Below, in pieces: positions 15,214 to 26,229 of a DNA stretch of 64,000 bases. The stretch is from Serratia symbiotica str. 'Cinara cedri'. GTDB taxonomy: Bacteria; Pseudomonadota; Gammaproteobacteria; Enterobacterales; Enterobacteriaceae. The notes under the pieces are model-generated. The model worked only from the letters and a program-made list of their open reading frames with translations, made no database searches and was not told where the DNA came from. Location of the stretch: assembly GCA_000238975.1 (NCBI GenBank), contig CP002295.1, positions 1,698,766-1,762,765 of the forward strand, written 5' to 3'. How positions within the stretch are numbered: the stretch's first letter is position 1; the number at the start of each line of letters is the position of its first letter. Both the position numbers and the translations under genes were made by a program.

Positions 15214-16602
15214 CTAAGAGGATAATATTCTTATTAAGTTAGAGAAATCTTCTTTTATATCGTGAATTTCCTCACGTAATTGCTCAATCTTTCGACAAGC
15301 ATGTAATACCGTCGTATGATCACGGCCACTAAATGCATCCCCAATCTCTGGCAAACTATGGTTAGTAAGCTCTTTTGCTAACGCCATAGCAATTTGACGC
15401 GGGCGAGCAACTGAACGAGATCGGCGCTTAGATAGTAAATCTGAGATTTTAATTTTATAATATTCAGCTACTGTCTTCTGAATATTATCTATAGTGACAA
15501 GCTTTGCTTGTAAAGCCAATAGGTCACGTAACACTTCACGTACAAAATCTATAGTAATAGAATGACCAGTAAAGTTTGCGTTAGCAATCACGCGATTTAA
15601 TGCACCTTCCAACTCACGTACATTAGAGTGCAAACGCTTAGCAATAAAAAAAGCTACCTCATGTGGGAGATAAATATTACTTTCGTCAGCCTTTTTCATT
15701 AAAATAGCCACACGAGTTTCAAGCTCTGGTGGTTCAATAGCTACCGTTAGTCCCCAGCCAAAGCGAGACTTAAGGCGATCCTCTACTCCATGAATCTCTT
15801 TTGGATAGCGATCTGAAGTTAATATAATCTGCTGATTACCTTCTAGTAAAGCGTTAAAGGTATGAAAAAACTCTTCCTGTGAACGCTCTTTATTAGCAAA
15901 AAACTGAATATCATCAATAAGTAATGCATCAACCGATCGGTAATAACGCTTAAACTCTTCAATAGCATTATTTTGTAATGCCTTAACCATACCTTGTACA
16001 AAACGTTCTGAGTGCATATAAACCACTTTAGCATAAATTTTGCGAGCTATGATACCATTGCCGACTGCATGTAGTAGATGAGTCTTACCTAAACCAGTGT
16101 CACCATAAAGAAATAAAGGGTTATAAGCACCTCCAGGATTATCCGACACCTGACGTGCGGCAGCACGGGCTAACTGATTAGATTTACCCTCAACAAAATT
16201 ATCAAAAGTATGTTTTAAGTTAACATTAGAGCGATAAGATAATGCAGGCAACGCAGCTGCATTATTATCCCAACTTGGGCGTAAAGATGCAGTACGTGCC
16301 GCCGCCGGTACTGATGATAGATTGACAGCTATAGCTTGGCTAACAATTTGGTTAATAGGTTTATTACCCACTTCAAAGCGCAATAAAGGAGCATCAGTGC
16401 CACATAAGTCATTTAGTAGACTATTAAGATTATTTAAATACTTATCACGAACCCAATCTAGCACAAAACGATTAGGTGCATATAGCGCTAAGATATTATC
16501 AGTTAATTGCGCCTGTAATGGGCTGATCCACATACTAAATTCTGTAGCAGGTAACTCATTTTGCAATCGGACAAGACATTGTTGCCAAAGCGACAGTGAC
16601 AC
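15214..16602 (-). CDS. dnaA: Chromosomal replication initiator DnaA
   Basis: Binds DnaA boxes at oriC and opens the origin as an ATP-dependent filament. Domain I ([14 protein letters not shown]) recruits DnaB, domain II is a short linker, domain III is the AAA+ module, and domain IV carries the DnaA-box signature [14 protein letters not shown]. Walker B (ALLIDDIQF) and sensor motifs are intact. I place the start at GTG 16602 (462 aa): GGAG lies 6 nt upstream and the protein then begins SLSLWQQCL like E. coli. A GTG four codons further upstream is less likely. Walker A reads GDTGLGKT (about residues 167-174) where E. coli has GGTGLGKT. The minimal GxxxxGKT pattern is kept but an acidic residue enters the P-loop. 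Confidence 0.98.
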   Translation of the reverse strand: MSLSLWQQCLVRLQNELPATEFSMWISPLQAQLTDNILALYAPNRFVLDWVRDKYLNNLNSLLNDLCGTDAPLLRFEVGNKPINQIVSQAIAVNLSSVPAAARTASLRPSWDNNAAALPALSYRSNVNLKHTFDNFVEGKSNQLARAAARQVSDNPGGAYNPLFLYGDTGLGKTHLLHAVGNGIIARKIYAKVVYMHSERFVQGMVKALQNNAIEEFKRYYRSVDALLIDDIQFFANKERSQEEFFHTFNALLEGNQQIILTSDRYPKEIHGVEDRLKSRFGWGLTVAIEPPELETRVAILMKKADESNIYLPHEVAFFIAKRLHSNVRELEGALNRVIANANFTGHSITIDFVREVLRDLLALQAKLVTIDNIQKTVAEYYKIKISDLLSKRRSRSVARPRQIAMALAKELTNHSLPEIGDAFSGRDHTTVLHACRKIEQLREEIHDIKEDFSNLIRILSS

Positions 16603-17306
16603 GGCGAACTCCACTCAAACAAGATCAATAATAAGAATCAAGCTACTACTAAATATAACTTATAATTTTTGACGCATACCTAACACTAGTTATTTATCTG
16701 TGTAGGATCTGTGAGACGTCTTTAATAATTGATATCCTTAACATTACTTTTTAAAAATCAGAATTACAATCTAAGATTTTAGCTTAATGTGTGGCAGAGA
16801 TCTTCCTCTTCTTTCTTGAAAATTAAATCCATTTACCTCATATAGCTGTTATAAATAGCGTATTTTCAAGTACGCTGCTACATGATGACAGCATCAAAGC
16901 TAATAATCCTTGATTTTTATATTATAATCTGTTTATCTAAGGAAAATAAAAAAATAAGTAATATTCTCTAAAGTTACCTCATAAGTTTACCCTAATGACA
17001 TATAAAATTTAATCTATAATTGATACTTCTGTCATTTTATAAATCCAACCTTATTAGGTAATCATAATTTTTTATTTCGTAGTTTTTACTAATAATCTAT
17101 ATAGCAAAATTGTAAATTCTCTTTGTTGATAGATAAGCAGATATCCTGCTGTTATGTAGGATTGACTTAAGTTAGTATCATTACTATAATTATTTTTGAT
17201 TTGTAAGTTATAATTGAGATACAAGTTATTATTTATTACACCAAGTATTAAATACGTTATACTAACTTAATATTCAGTTTTTATTTTGATTTAGGTAGAA
17301 ACTCCT
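16603..17306. promoter_or_regulatory. Divergent dnaA / rpmH intergenic region
   Basis: About 0.7 kb separates the dnaA start from the divergently transcribed rpmH and must contain promoters for both. Ahead of rpmH, ATTACA (17235-17240) and TATACT (17258-17263) with a 17-bp spacer form a plausible sigma-70 promoter, with a leader of about 37 nt. I found no consensus DnaA box (TTATNCACA) here on either strand, so the classical DnaA autoregulation site is not evident. Confidence 0.45.
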
Positions 17307-17447
17307 ATGAAACGTACTTTTCAACCATCTATACTAAAACGTAATCGTAATCATGGTTTTCGTGCTCGCATGGCCAATAAAAATGGTCGTCAAATTTTAA
17401 GTCGCCGGCGTGCGAAAGGTCGTACTCGTTTAACTGTTTCTAAATAA
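17307..17447 (+). CDS. rpmH: 50S ribosomal protein L34
   Basis: Small, very basic protein of the large ribosomal subunit that binds 23S rRNA. The 46-codon frame starts [17 protein letters not shown] and ends RTRLTVSK, the same length as E. coli L34 with nearly identical sequence. It opens the rightward cluster rpmH-rnpA-yidD-yidC. Unusually, the next gene rnpA is not adjacent but about 1.1 kb away, so rpmH is probably a single-gene transcript here. Confidence 0.97.
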   Translation: MKRTFQPSILKRNRNHGFRARMANKNGRQILSRRRAKGRTRLTVSK

Positions 17448-18540
17448 AACTACTTAACTAAGTAAATCAATATATTATTAATGAATAATTAAGCTATAAA
17501 AAACAAAACATAACTGAAGTTCTATGGTTTATAGAAATATAAAAGTGATTTGTTTAAAAATAAATCAGCAACTAGCTTAGAAATAAAAATAAAAACTAAT
17601 CTCATATCTAATGACATACAAGTCAGTCACACTCTATTAGATGCCAAGATTCAGTAGGCAGAGCAAACTAAACTAAGGGATTATAAATCAAATGAGACTA
17701 ACTTGTGCTATCACCTAAAATCAATAATACATTCAATTAATGACTTTAAGAAATATTTACCAAGTATTTTTGATGTCTTTAATAAGTGAAAACAGTAGCT
17801 ACTTATCGTTTCATTTAAACTAAGTACTTGCAGCTACTATAGGCGACACTTAAATAATAGAATACTTTAAATATGAACTAATAACTTACATATGAATATA
17901 TATAATATTTAATAAATACTCGTAAAATAAAATATGAAATAAATCAATGGGGAGCGAGTAATTGGTTAAGTATTAATTAGTTGATTGCTGAGCATTAATT
18001 AAGTGTTTATTAGTAGTAATTGATATAATAACTACAAATATTAAACTACTTATAAGCACATAGATGATTAAATGGTAGATGTATAGTAATTACAATCCTA
18101 CAGGCAGCATAGATATTATGCTATTTTGCTAATGATATATAGAGCAATAAATTTAAATATTATGATGTTAACCAAAACACGACTAATAAATTTAACTATT
18201 CATACTATCAACTCAATATTGTATTAATGCAATATTGAAACTATTTATAATAGTAGTACAACAAATATCCTATTTACTACAAGTGAGTAAGAATTTATCT
18301 AAAGATATGCATGGCTACATTATTTTTTACTTTAACACAGACATAGAGTTTTCTTATTCATGATACATGTTACACTTACCTACTGATGGCAGTATAATGA
18401 TATATTTCTATTACTCTTTATAAAGTAGTGATTAAGTAGTTATTTTTGATAAAAAACCAATAATATTGTAACTGACTAGTAGCTGGCTATTATAGCTTAG
18501 TAGCTGACCATATAATATGTGATTTGAGGCATAAACATAG
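17448..18540. other. 1.1-kb gene-free insertion between rpmH and rnpA
   Basis: In most bacteria rpmH and rnpA are separated by a few bases to tens of bases. Here about 1.1 kb of stop-rich DNA lies between them. No transposase fragment, terminal inverted repeat or known gene could be read. A TATAAT at 18511-18516 could be the -10 of a private rnpA promoter (leader of about 18 nt), though a matching -35 is not clear. Origin unknown; a decayed mobile element is one possibility. Confidence 0.55.
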
Positions 18541-18900
18541 ATGTGTATAATAAGATCAGTTAAACTTACTTTACCCAAATCATTACGTTTATCCACTCCT
18601 ACTCATTTTACTTTTGTGTTTCAGCAGCCACTACGAGCTAGTACATCACACATTACTATTCTTAGTCGCATAAATCAATTAAAGCACCCACGTATAGGTC
18701 TTACTGTAGCTAAAAAACACGTGAAGCGCGCGCATGAGCGTAATAGAATTAAACGCCTAACCCGCGAGAGTTTCCGTAAATATCAAAATGAATTACCAAC
18801 AATGGATTTTGTTATGGTAGCTAAAAAGGGAATAGCAGATTTAGACAACTATAAATTAATAAAAGAGTTACAAAAATTATGGCTTCGACATTGTCGCTAG
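18541..18900 (+). CDS. rnpA: Ribonuclease P protein component
   Basis: Protein subunit (C5) of RNase P, which with the M1 RNA removes the 5' leaders of pre-tRNAs. The 119-aa product equals the E. coli length. It carries the RNase P protein signature [15 protein letters not shown] (about residues 59-73) and the preceding [10 protein letters not shown], which contact the RNA and leader. The ATG at 18541 is the only sensible start; the E. coli start codon position is an AGA here, so the N-terminus differs by a few residues. The end overlaps the yidD start by 22 nt. Confidence 0.96.
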   Translation: MCIIRSVKLTLPKSLRLSTPTHFTFVFQQPLRASTSHITILSRINQLKHPRIGLTVAKKHVKRAHERNRIKRLTRESFRKYQNELPTMDFVMVAKKGIADLDNYKLIKELQKLWLRHCR

Positions 18901-19133
18901 AATCTCGTATCCTAATTAAGATAATACGTACTTACCAATTAGTTATAAGCCCGCTACTTGGAACACATTGCAGATTTCGACCAACATGCTCTAATTATGC
19001 AATTAAAGCAATTATTTATTTTGGCGTGATAAAGGGTATTTTGTTAGCATTAAAGCGCATATTAAAGTGCCATCCTTTACATCCAGGTGGCGATGATCCA
19101 GTACCACTAAAAACTTATAATAATAGAGAATAA
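18879..19133 (+). CDS. yidD: Membrane protein insertion efficiency factor YidD
   Basis: Small membrane-associated protein, encoded between rnpA and yidC in most bacteria, that in E. coli aids YidC-dependent insertion of inner-membrane proteins. The 84-aa product (E. coli 85 aa) has the family core: [19 protein letters not shown] with its conserved cysteines, and [18 protein letters not shown] near the C-terminus. Its start lies inside rnpA (22-nt overlap) and its stop is 2 nt before yidC, so it is coupled to both. Confidence 0.96.
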   Translation: MASTLSLESRILIKIIRTYQLVISPLLGTHCRFRPTCSNYAIKAIIYFGVIKGILLALKRILKCHPLHPGGDDPVPLKTYNNRE

Positions 19134-19135
19134 TA

Positions 19136-20776
19136 ATGATGGATTCGCAACGCAATATTCTTATATTTGCTCTGCTATTAATATCTTTCATAATCTGGCA
19201 AACATGGCAAGAGGATCACCTATCCCCAAAAAATCATCAAGCAGTAGAACAAACTACAAATATAATAACTAATGATGCCACTAAACAAACCATAACTACT
19301 AGTGATACTAGTAAATTACTAATAATTAACACTGATGTATTATCGCTAGCCATTAACACCCGTGGTGGTGATATTGAGCAAGCTAAATTATTAGATTACC
19401 CGAAAACTCTAGGCTCATCAGTACCTTTTCAACTCTTAGAGACCAACCCCTCTTTTATTTACCAAGCGCAGAGCGGTCTGACTGGTAAAAACGGACCAGA
19501 TAATCCAGGAAATGGCGAGCGTCCCTTATTCCAAGCTACCCAAAAGCACTATACCTTAAAGGAAGGCGAAAATGAACTTAACATTCCGCTCAGTTTTACT
19601 GATAAAGACGGCAATATCTATATTAAAACTTTTATTCTTAAACGTAACTACTACGCAGTAAACGTTGAGCACTCTATTAATAATAAAAGTATCAATCCAC
19701 TAGAACTAACCTTTTTTGCACAATTAAAACAAACTACAGTATTGCCTAAACACCTTGATACTAGCAGTCACAATTTCGCTTTACACGCCTTTCGTGGCGC
19801 TGCTTATTCTTCTAGTACAGATAAATATCATAAATACGCATTTGATCAAAATGAGCAGCTAAATATTACTACTAAAGGCGGATGGATTGCTATGCTGCAA
19901 CAATACTTTGCCGCCGCATGGATCCCGGATAAGGAAAGTATCAATACTTTCTATACTGCTAATCCCAGTGCTAATTTATCTATCATAGGATTCAAATCAC
20001 CGCCGTTAGTAGTACTGCCTGGTACACAAAAACATTTTAATACAATTCTCTGGGTTGGGCCAGAGCTACAAGATCAAATGGCTAATTTAGCATCACACCT
20101 TGATTTAACTGTAGATTATGGTTGGCTTTGGTTTATCTCTCAGCCACTACTAAAATTGCTAAAGTTTATTCATGGGTTTATCAGTAACTGGGGGGTCTCC
20201 ATCATTATTATCACTTTTATTGTGCGCGGCATTATGTACCCACTGACTAAAGCACAGTATACCTCAATGGCAAAAATGCGCATGTTACAACCTAAAATAC
20301 ATGCTATACGGGAGCGTATAGGTGATAATAAACAACGCATCAGCCAAGAAATGATAGCATTATATAAATCAGAACAAGTGAATCCATTAGGTGGTTGCTT
20401 GCCGCTTATTATTCAAATGCCAATCTTCCTAGCGTTATATTATATGCTAATGAATTCTGTTGAGCTACGGCATGCGCCATTTGTTTTTTGGATACATGAT
20501 TTATCAGCTCAGGACCCATACTATATTCTGCCAATACTGATGGGAATAACAATGTTCTATATTCAAAGAATTTCACCAACAACAGTTAATGACCCAGTAC
20601 AGCAAAAAATAATGAATTTTATGCCCGTAATATTCACTGTGTTCTTTCTATGGTTTCCATCTGGTCTAGTACTTTACTACATAATCAGTAACCTAGTCAC
20701 TATTATCCAGCAACAGGTTATTTATAATGGTCTAGAAAAAAACGGTCTCTATAGTCGTACCGAGAAAAAATCCTAG
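19136..20776 (+). CDS. yidC: Membrane protein insertase YidC
   Basis: Inner-membrane insertase and chaperone that works alone or with SecYEG. The 546-aa product (E. coli 548) has an N-terminal membrane anchor ([18 protein letters not shown]), a large periplasmic beta-supersandwich domain (about residues 60-340) and the conserved C-terminal five-helix core. The core contains the essential groove arginine in [18 protein letters not shown], the [21 protein letters not shown] segment and [14 protein letters not shown]. It lies 2 nt after yidD and before mnmE, as in enterics. No lesion is visible. Confidence 0.98.
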   Translation: MMDSQRNILIFALLLISFIIWQTWQEDHLSPKNHQAVEQTTNIITNDATKQTITTSDTSKLLIINTDVLSLAINTRGGDIEQAKLLDYPKTLGSSVPFQLLETNPSFIYQAQSGLTGKNGPDNPGNGERPLFQATQKHYTLKEGENELNIPLSFTDKDGNIYIKTFILKRNYYAVNVEHSINNKSINPLELTFFAQLKQTTVLPKHLDTSSHNFALHAFRGAAYSSSTDKYHKYAFDQNEQLNITTKGGWIAMLQQYFAAAWIPDKESINTFYTANPSANLSIIGFKSPPLVVLPGTQKHFNTILWVGPELQDQMANLASHLDLTVDYGWLWFISQPLLKLLKFIHGFISNWGVSIIIITFIVRGIMYPLTKAQYTSMAKMRMLQPKIHAIRERIGDNKQRISQEMIALYKSEQVNPLGGCLPLIIQMPIFLALYYMLMNSVELRHAPFVFWIHDLSAQDPYYILPILMGITMFYIQRISPTTVNDPVQQKIMNFMPVIFTVFFLWFPSGLVLYYIISNLVTIIQQQVIYNGLEKNGLYSRTEKKS

Positions 20777-20989
20777 ATATATTAATATTTAAGGTTATTT
20801 ATCCTTACAATAATTTATAAAGCAAGCATAAATATTCTTTCTAAGCGGTTACTAACTATATTAGCGGTTATTATATTATGCGACAGCATGCAAGTTATTG
20901 TTAGATGATAACTTACTATACTTTAGAATTAAGTTCATTATGGTAATAGCAATAACTAATACCATTAATATTTATAGGATAAAGTTTAT

Positions 20990-22354
20990 ATGAGCATTAT
21001 AGATACTATAGTGGCGCAAGCTACTCCACCTGGGCGAGGTGGTATCGGTATTTTACGTATTTCTGGAAGTAAAACCAAAGAAGTCGCATTAGCAATTCTC
21101 GGTAAATTACCAAAACCACGCTATGCCGACTATCTACCATTTCGTGACATTAACGGCATAACATTAGATCAAGGTATTGCATTATGGTTCCCTTCACCGC
21201 ATTCATTTACTGGTGAAGATGTGCTGGAATTACACGGGCACGGAGGAGAAGTGATTCTTGACCTATTATTAAAGCATGTGTTGATAATATCTGATGTAAG
21301 AATCGCGCGACCTGGTGAGTTCTCTGAACGTGCATTCATAAATAACAAAATAGATTTGGCGCAGGCTGAAGCTATTGCTGACTTGATTAACGCTAATTCC
21401 GAACAAGCGGCGCGATCAGCTACAAACTCATTACAAGGAGTATTTTCTAACCGTATTTACCAGCTTATAGAAAAATTGACCTACATAAGAACTTCTATAG
21501 AGGCAGAAATTAACTTTCCAGACGAAGACATTAATTTACTGTCTAGTGAGAAAATAGAGACACAACTTAATAATATGATGGCTGATTTAGATAGCGTATA
21601 CTGTGCAGCAAGCCAAGGCAGTATACTACGAGAAGGCATGAAAGTCGTAATCACGGGGCTACCAAATGCCGGTAAATCTAGTCTACTTAATGCATTAGCT
21701 GGACGTAATACAGCAATCGTTACAGATATTGCCGGCACAACTCGCGATATACTGCGAGAATATATAAATATTGACGGTATAACAGTACATATTGTTGATA
21801 CAGCTGGTTTACGAAATGCTAGCAATAAAGTTGAACGCATTGGCATAGAACGTGCTTGGAGTGAAATAGAACAAGCGGATAGAGTATTATTTATGATAGA
21901 TGGCGCGGCAGTTACTGCTACAGAGTCAATAAAGATCTCACAGGAGTTTATAGCAAAAATACCAAAAAATTTACCAATTACTATTATACGCAATAAAGCT
22001 GATATTACTAAAGAAAAACTGGGTATAACGGAAATAGACGGCTATTCACTAATTTGTCTTTCGACGCGCACCAGTGCAGGTGTTAATCTGATACGAGAAC
22101 ACCTAAAACAAAGTATAGGCTTCACTGGTAACATAGAAGGAGGTTTTTTGGCTCGTCGCAGGCACTTGCAAGCATTAGAACAAGCAAAGTACCATTTGAT
22201 ACAGGGGAAAGAAAAGATAATCAATACTTACGTCAATGAATTACTAGCTGAAGAGCTAAGGCTAGCACATGTTGCATTAAATAAAATTACCGGCGAGATA
22301 TCTTCAGATGATCTACTGAAACAAATTTTTTCAAATTTCTGTATTGGAAAATAA
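20990..22354 (+). CDS. mnmE: tRNA modification GTPase MnmE
   Basis: With MnmG (also in this window) it forms the enzyme that installs the 5-carboxymethylaminomethyl group on the wobble uridine (U34) of several tRNAs. The 454-aa product has exactly the E. coli length. An N-terminal tetrahydrofolate-binding domain ([28 protein letters not shown]) precedes a helical domain and an inserted GTPase domain with G1 GLPNAGKSS (about 222-230), G3 DTAGL and G4 NKAD. The protein ends in the catalytic CIGK. AGGA lies upstream of the ATG. It is downstream of yidC, as in enterics. Confidence 0.98.
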   Translation: MSIIDTIVAQATPPGRGGIGILRISGSKTKEVALAILGKLPKPRYADYLPFRDINGITLDQGIALWFPSPHSFTGEDVLELHGHGGEVILDLLLKHVLIISDVRIARPGEFSERAFINNKIDLAQAEAIADLINANSEQAARSATNSLQGVFSNRIYQLIEKLTYIRTSIEAEINFPDEDINLLSSEKIETQLNNMMADLDSVYCAASQGSILREGMKVVITGLPNAGKSSLLNALAGRNTAIVTDIAGTTRDILREYINIDGITVHIVDTAGLRNASNKVERIGIERAWSEIEQADRVLFMIDGAAVTATESIKISQEFIAKIPKNLPITIIRNKADITKEKLGITEIDGYSLICLSTRTSAGVNLIREHLKQSIGFTGNIEGGFLARRRHLQALEQAKYHLIQGKEKIINTYVNELLAEELRLAHVALNKITGEISSDDLLKQIFSNFCIGK

Positions 22355-23160
22355 AAACCAACTTACGTTAGATTGCATTTTACTATATAACTAATTACTA
22401 TATAGTATATTATTATATACGCTATATAATTATTTTAAGTACAGTGCTTCAGGTCTTATAAATAAATAATTCTATATACCTTACTAACTTTAACTATTTT
22501 AGCGTCACTTAAAACAATTTACTAATCTTTATAAATTAATTAATTAATCATTATAGATAGCGTCAATTACATTACCGTATAATGATATTATTAGATATTT
22601 ATTACCTAGTGAAATTAAAAAATAAAACATATAATAGTAGTTAACACGATTATCGATAGCATTAATGATAATATGATATATATAACACTATATATTCTAT
22701 TAACTACATTATACTAATGCTTAAAAAGCAATTCATTTTTATACATTATATATCTTTTAATAGTACTATTATGTAACGAGATTATATCTTGGTCTGTAGG
22801 ATCTTATCCCATGGATAATAATTTTTGATAATCATCTTCTTAATAACTAAAATTAAAATAAAAACATACTTGATATACCTAATTAACCAATCATATCCTG
22901 ATATAATCTCATAATTTTTAATGACCCACATATCTAAAAGTACTTTTAAGGACAAAATATAAAATGTTCTATTTAGGCATCAAAATATAATAATGTATTA
23001 ATATAATATGTAACTCTATCATTTCTATTTTTACCACTTAGCTACAAGCAACAGGTGAAATACATACTAACACTGCATCCTGTGCATGATTTGTGTATAC
23101 TATCACGAAAATAAAAGAAATTATCATTAAAATATTACTAATTATTCATAAAATATTATC
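22355..23160. other. 0.8-kb AT-rich non-coding stretch before gmk
   Basis: No gene or recognisable remnant. The mnmE and gmk segments are not adjacent in E. coli, so this stretch contains a deletion or rearrangement junction. It must also hold the gmk promoter, which I could not identify. No clear Shine-Dalgarno precedes gmk. Confidence 0.55.
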
Positions 23161-23784
23161 ATGATTCAAGGCACGTTTTATATTGTCTCCGCTCCCAGTG
23201 GGACAGGAAAATCCAGTCTAATTAAGGCGTTATTAAAAACACAACCATTATACAGAGCTAAAATTTCAGTTTCCCATACCACTCGTATTAGCCGAGCAGG
23301 AGAACAGCATGGTAAACATTATTTCTTTGTTTCAAAAGATGAATTCTTTCATATGATTCAGCAGGATGAATTTCTTGAATACGCCGAAGTATTTGGTAAT
23401 TATTACGGTACTTCGCGTAATACTATTAAGCAAGTATTAGCGACTGGCGTAGATATCTTTCTAGATATCGACTGGCAAGGAGCTCAACAAATATGCGCTA
23501 AAATGCCACAGGCGCGAAGCATCTTTATCTTACCTCCTTCACAAGAAGAGCTAGAGCGCCGTCTGCGCGATCGCGGACTAGATACTGAAGAAGTAATTGC
23601 TAAACGTATGATCCAAGCAAAAACTGAAATAATGCACTATATAGATTATAATTATTTAATTGTAAACGATGTATTCGATCTAGCGTTGTCCGATTTAAAA
23701 ACTATTATTCGTGCAGAAAATCTTCGTTTAAAGCATCAGTTACTGCGATATGATACTTTAATTAGTAAATTATTAGCGAACTGA
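23161..23784 (+). CDS. gmk: Guanylate kinase
   Basis: Phosphorylates GMP to GDP with ATP, an essential step in GTP and dGTP supply. The 207-aa product has exactly the E. coli length. The P-loop [10 protein letters not shown] (about residues 9-18) is followed by the GMP-binding region [34 protein letters not shown], and the lid arginines [18 protein letters not shown]. It heads the gmk-rpoZ-(spoT) operon, as in enterics. The Shine-Dalgarno is poor, the immediate upstream being almost pure A/T. Confidence 0.98.
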   Translation: MIQGTFYIVSAPSGTGKSSLIKALLKTQPLYRAKISVSHTTRISRAGEQHGKHYFFVSKDEFFHMIQQDEFLEYAEVFGNYYGTSRNTIKQVLATGVDIFLDIDWQGAQQICAKMPQARSIFILPPSQEELERRLRDRGLDTEEVIAKRMIQAKTEIMHYIDYNYLIVNDVFDLALSDLKTIIRAENLRLKHQLLRYDTLISKLLAN

Positions 23785-23833
23785 AAACAGTTTCAATCTT
23801 ATACCTTATTTCATATATGGAGTAAACACTAAT

Positions 23834-24109
23834 ATGGCTCGTATTACTGTTCAAGACGCTGTGGAAAAAATTGGTAACCGTTTTGACCTAGTTTTGGTCG
23901 CTGCGCGACGAGCGCGTCAAATACAAACTGGTGGTAAAGATGCATTAGTTCCAGAAGAAAATGATAAATATACTGTTATTGCGCTACGTGAAATTGAAGA
24001 AGGCTTTATCACTAGTCAAATACTAGATATGTGTGAGCATCAAAAACACCAAGAACAAGGTGGTACTCGTATACAAACGGTTTCTTCAGTTGTTGAAGGC
24101 CGTCGTTAA
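23834..24109 (+). CDS. rpoZ: RNA polymerase omega subunit
   Basis: Small RNA polymerase subunit that assists assembly of beta-prime and, in E. coli, forms one of the ppGpp binding sites. The 91-aa product matches E. coli in length and sequence ([33 protein letters not shown]). GGAG lies about 12 nt upstream of the ATG. It lies 49 bp after gmk and 18 nt before the broken spoT. The loss of spoT next door makes any ppGpp-sensing role questionable. Confidence 0.98.
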   Translation: MARITVQDAVEKIGNRFDLVLVAARRARQIQTGGKDALVPEENDKYTVIALREIEEGFITSQILDMCEHQKHQEQGGTRIQTVSSVVEGRR

Positions 24110-24127
24110 TTAAACTGCGAATCTATC

Positions 24128-26229
24128 ATGTATCTGTTTGATATCTTAAAACTGCTAACTAAATTTTATCTACCTGAGGAGCAAATACAGCTCCTCAAAG
24201 AGGTCTACTTATTTGCACATCATGCGCACAAGGGACAAACTTGTTCCAGCGGTGAACCTTATATCAGTAGCTATTGCTTATATTTTAGCAGAGATTCACT
24301 TTAATCATACCACACTTATGGAAGATCTATTGCATGATATTATTGACGATACCCAGGTTACTTATCATGATATGGAGCAATTATTTGGTAAATGCGTTGC
24401 TAAATTAGTTACAATCTTCTCTAAATTTGATAAACTTAAATTTCAGGACAAAAAGAAGTACAAACGTAAAATTTACGTAAAATGATTATAGCTGTGGCAG
24501 AAAACATTCGTGTTGTACCATAATTAAGCTAGCTTAAACCACGCATGATATACGCACTATTAGCTTACTGCATTCTTAAAAATAGCGATGTGTTACGCCT
24601 AAAAAATTAAAGATATATAGTCCATTAAGACATTGATTAGGTATTCACTATTTAAAAATTGAGCCAGAAGAACTAGGCTTAAAGCGCTATATCCTAACTG
24701 TTACCGCGTAATAAAGGAAGTTATTAAAACCTAATATAAAAATCGTAAAGAGGTAATCTAGAAAACTCTAGACGAAATTAAAGGTCAATTAACTAAATCC
24801 GGCATTTCGTGTGTCTTTAGTAGACAAGAAAAACAACTTTACTCAATATACCTCAAAATGTATCTCAAAAATCAGTATTACTATTCAATTATAGACATCT
24901 ATATATTTCGGATCATTGTGAAAAAAGTAGATATTTATTATTAAGTACCAAGACAGGTACACAACCTATATAAACCACGATTAAGGCAAGCTAAAAGCTA
25001 TATTTTTATTCAACAGGCTAATGAATATCAATTACTAAATAAATCATCAATTTAACCACATGGAGTAATAGTTCAAATAAGAATCCGTACCACAGGTATA
25101 AATCAAATGGCTGATATAGGGATCACAGTACACTGGACTTATAATATATAAGAGCAAAAAGTAACAAGTATGACTGCACAGATACGTGCACAACGTTGGA
25201 TGTAGAATTTACTGGGGCTATAATGAGATGCAGGTAACTAATTTGAGTTTATCAAGATTTTAAAGTTTGATTTATTTTTAGATGAGATTTATGTTTTTAT
25301 TCCAAAAGGACGTAGTATTGAGTTACTAGCTAGAGTAATACCTATTGGTTTTGTCTTTATAGTACACACTGATAGTGATCATGCTTGCGTTAACATCCGT
25401 ATCGATCATTAGCAGCGTTCATTATTACAATCACTAACTAGTAATCATATTGCAGAAATTATTAACGTATCAGGAGCACGACTAAGTGCTTCTTGGTTAA
25501 ATTTTATTGTTAGTTTAAAAGAACGTGCAAAAATTCTTCAAAAGCTTTAAATTCTTAAACGTGATGATTATATTTACCTTTGTCAATATCTATTAAATCA
25601 TGAGTTAAGTAGAAACTATACTATAGCCGAAAGTCCACAAGAAAATATTAAGAATGAGCTAGAACGTATAAAATTAGCAACATTAGATTACTTGCTAGCA
25701 GAAATAGGTCTCAGGAATGCGATTAATATAGTGATCGCCAAAAATATACAAAGCGAGCAATCAAGCTTATGTTATACAGCTATAAGCAAGCATAACTTAG
25801 CGATTGGAGGTTGGGACAATGTACTTATAATGTTTGCTAAATATCGTCTTCCCATTACTATGGACTCTATCATCTCTCATATCAGCCCGGAAAAAGGATT
25901 GATCATTCACTATGAATCTTACAATAATATTCGAGAGTATTAAAAATATCCTGATAAATTTACAGTTGTTGCATAAGATAAAGAGATTAGCTAGGAATTT
26001 TTTACTGAGATCAAGGTAGATATATTTAATCACTAAGGCACTATAGCTAACTTAATAATTATTATTAATAAAGCTAATCTAATATACATAACTTAAATAC
26101 TGAAGAAAAAATGATCAAATTTATAACGTTTCTATTCGTTTAATCATCTATAATCATTTGCATTTAATAAATATTATGTATAAAATAAGTATCATGTCGG
26201 ATCTAATAAAAGTCACCCACAAACTATAA
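24128..26229 (+). pseudogene. spoT: Broken spoT (ppGpp synthetase/hydrolase), almost full length
   Basis: SpoT degrades, and weakly makes, the alarmone ppGpp. The remnant spans 2102 bp against 2109 bp in E. coli, from MYLFDILKLLTKFYLP at the rpoZ-proximal ATG to a C-terminal DLIKVTHKL at its natural stop. The first lesion is an apparent 8-nt deletion after 24265 (family EPYITHPVA reads EPYIS then SVAIAYILAEI in another frame). More frameshifts and nonsense codons follow, including ones across the catalytic ADRTHNMRT segment. Later stretches are still readable, for example LATLDYLLAEIGLRNAINIVIAKN in the ACT-side half (25670-25940). The HD signature survives as HDIIDDT but cannot be made with the rest. 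Inactive by inference. Confidence 0.95.

Noticed and set aside
16680..16720. DnaA box in the dnaA upstream region
   Set aside because: TTATCTGTG and TGTGTAGGA differ from TTATNCACA at too many positions on either strand.
25797..26033. Minus-strand frame of 78 codons
   Set aside because: Antisense shadow of the spoT pseudogene, whose plus-strand reading matches SpoT.
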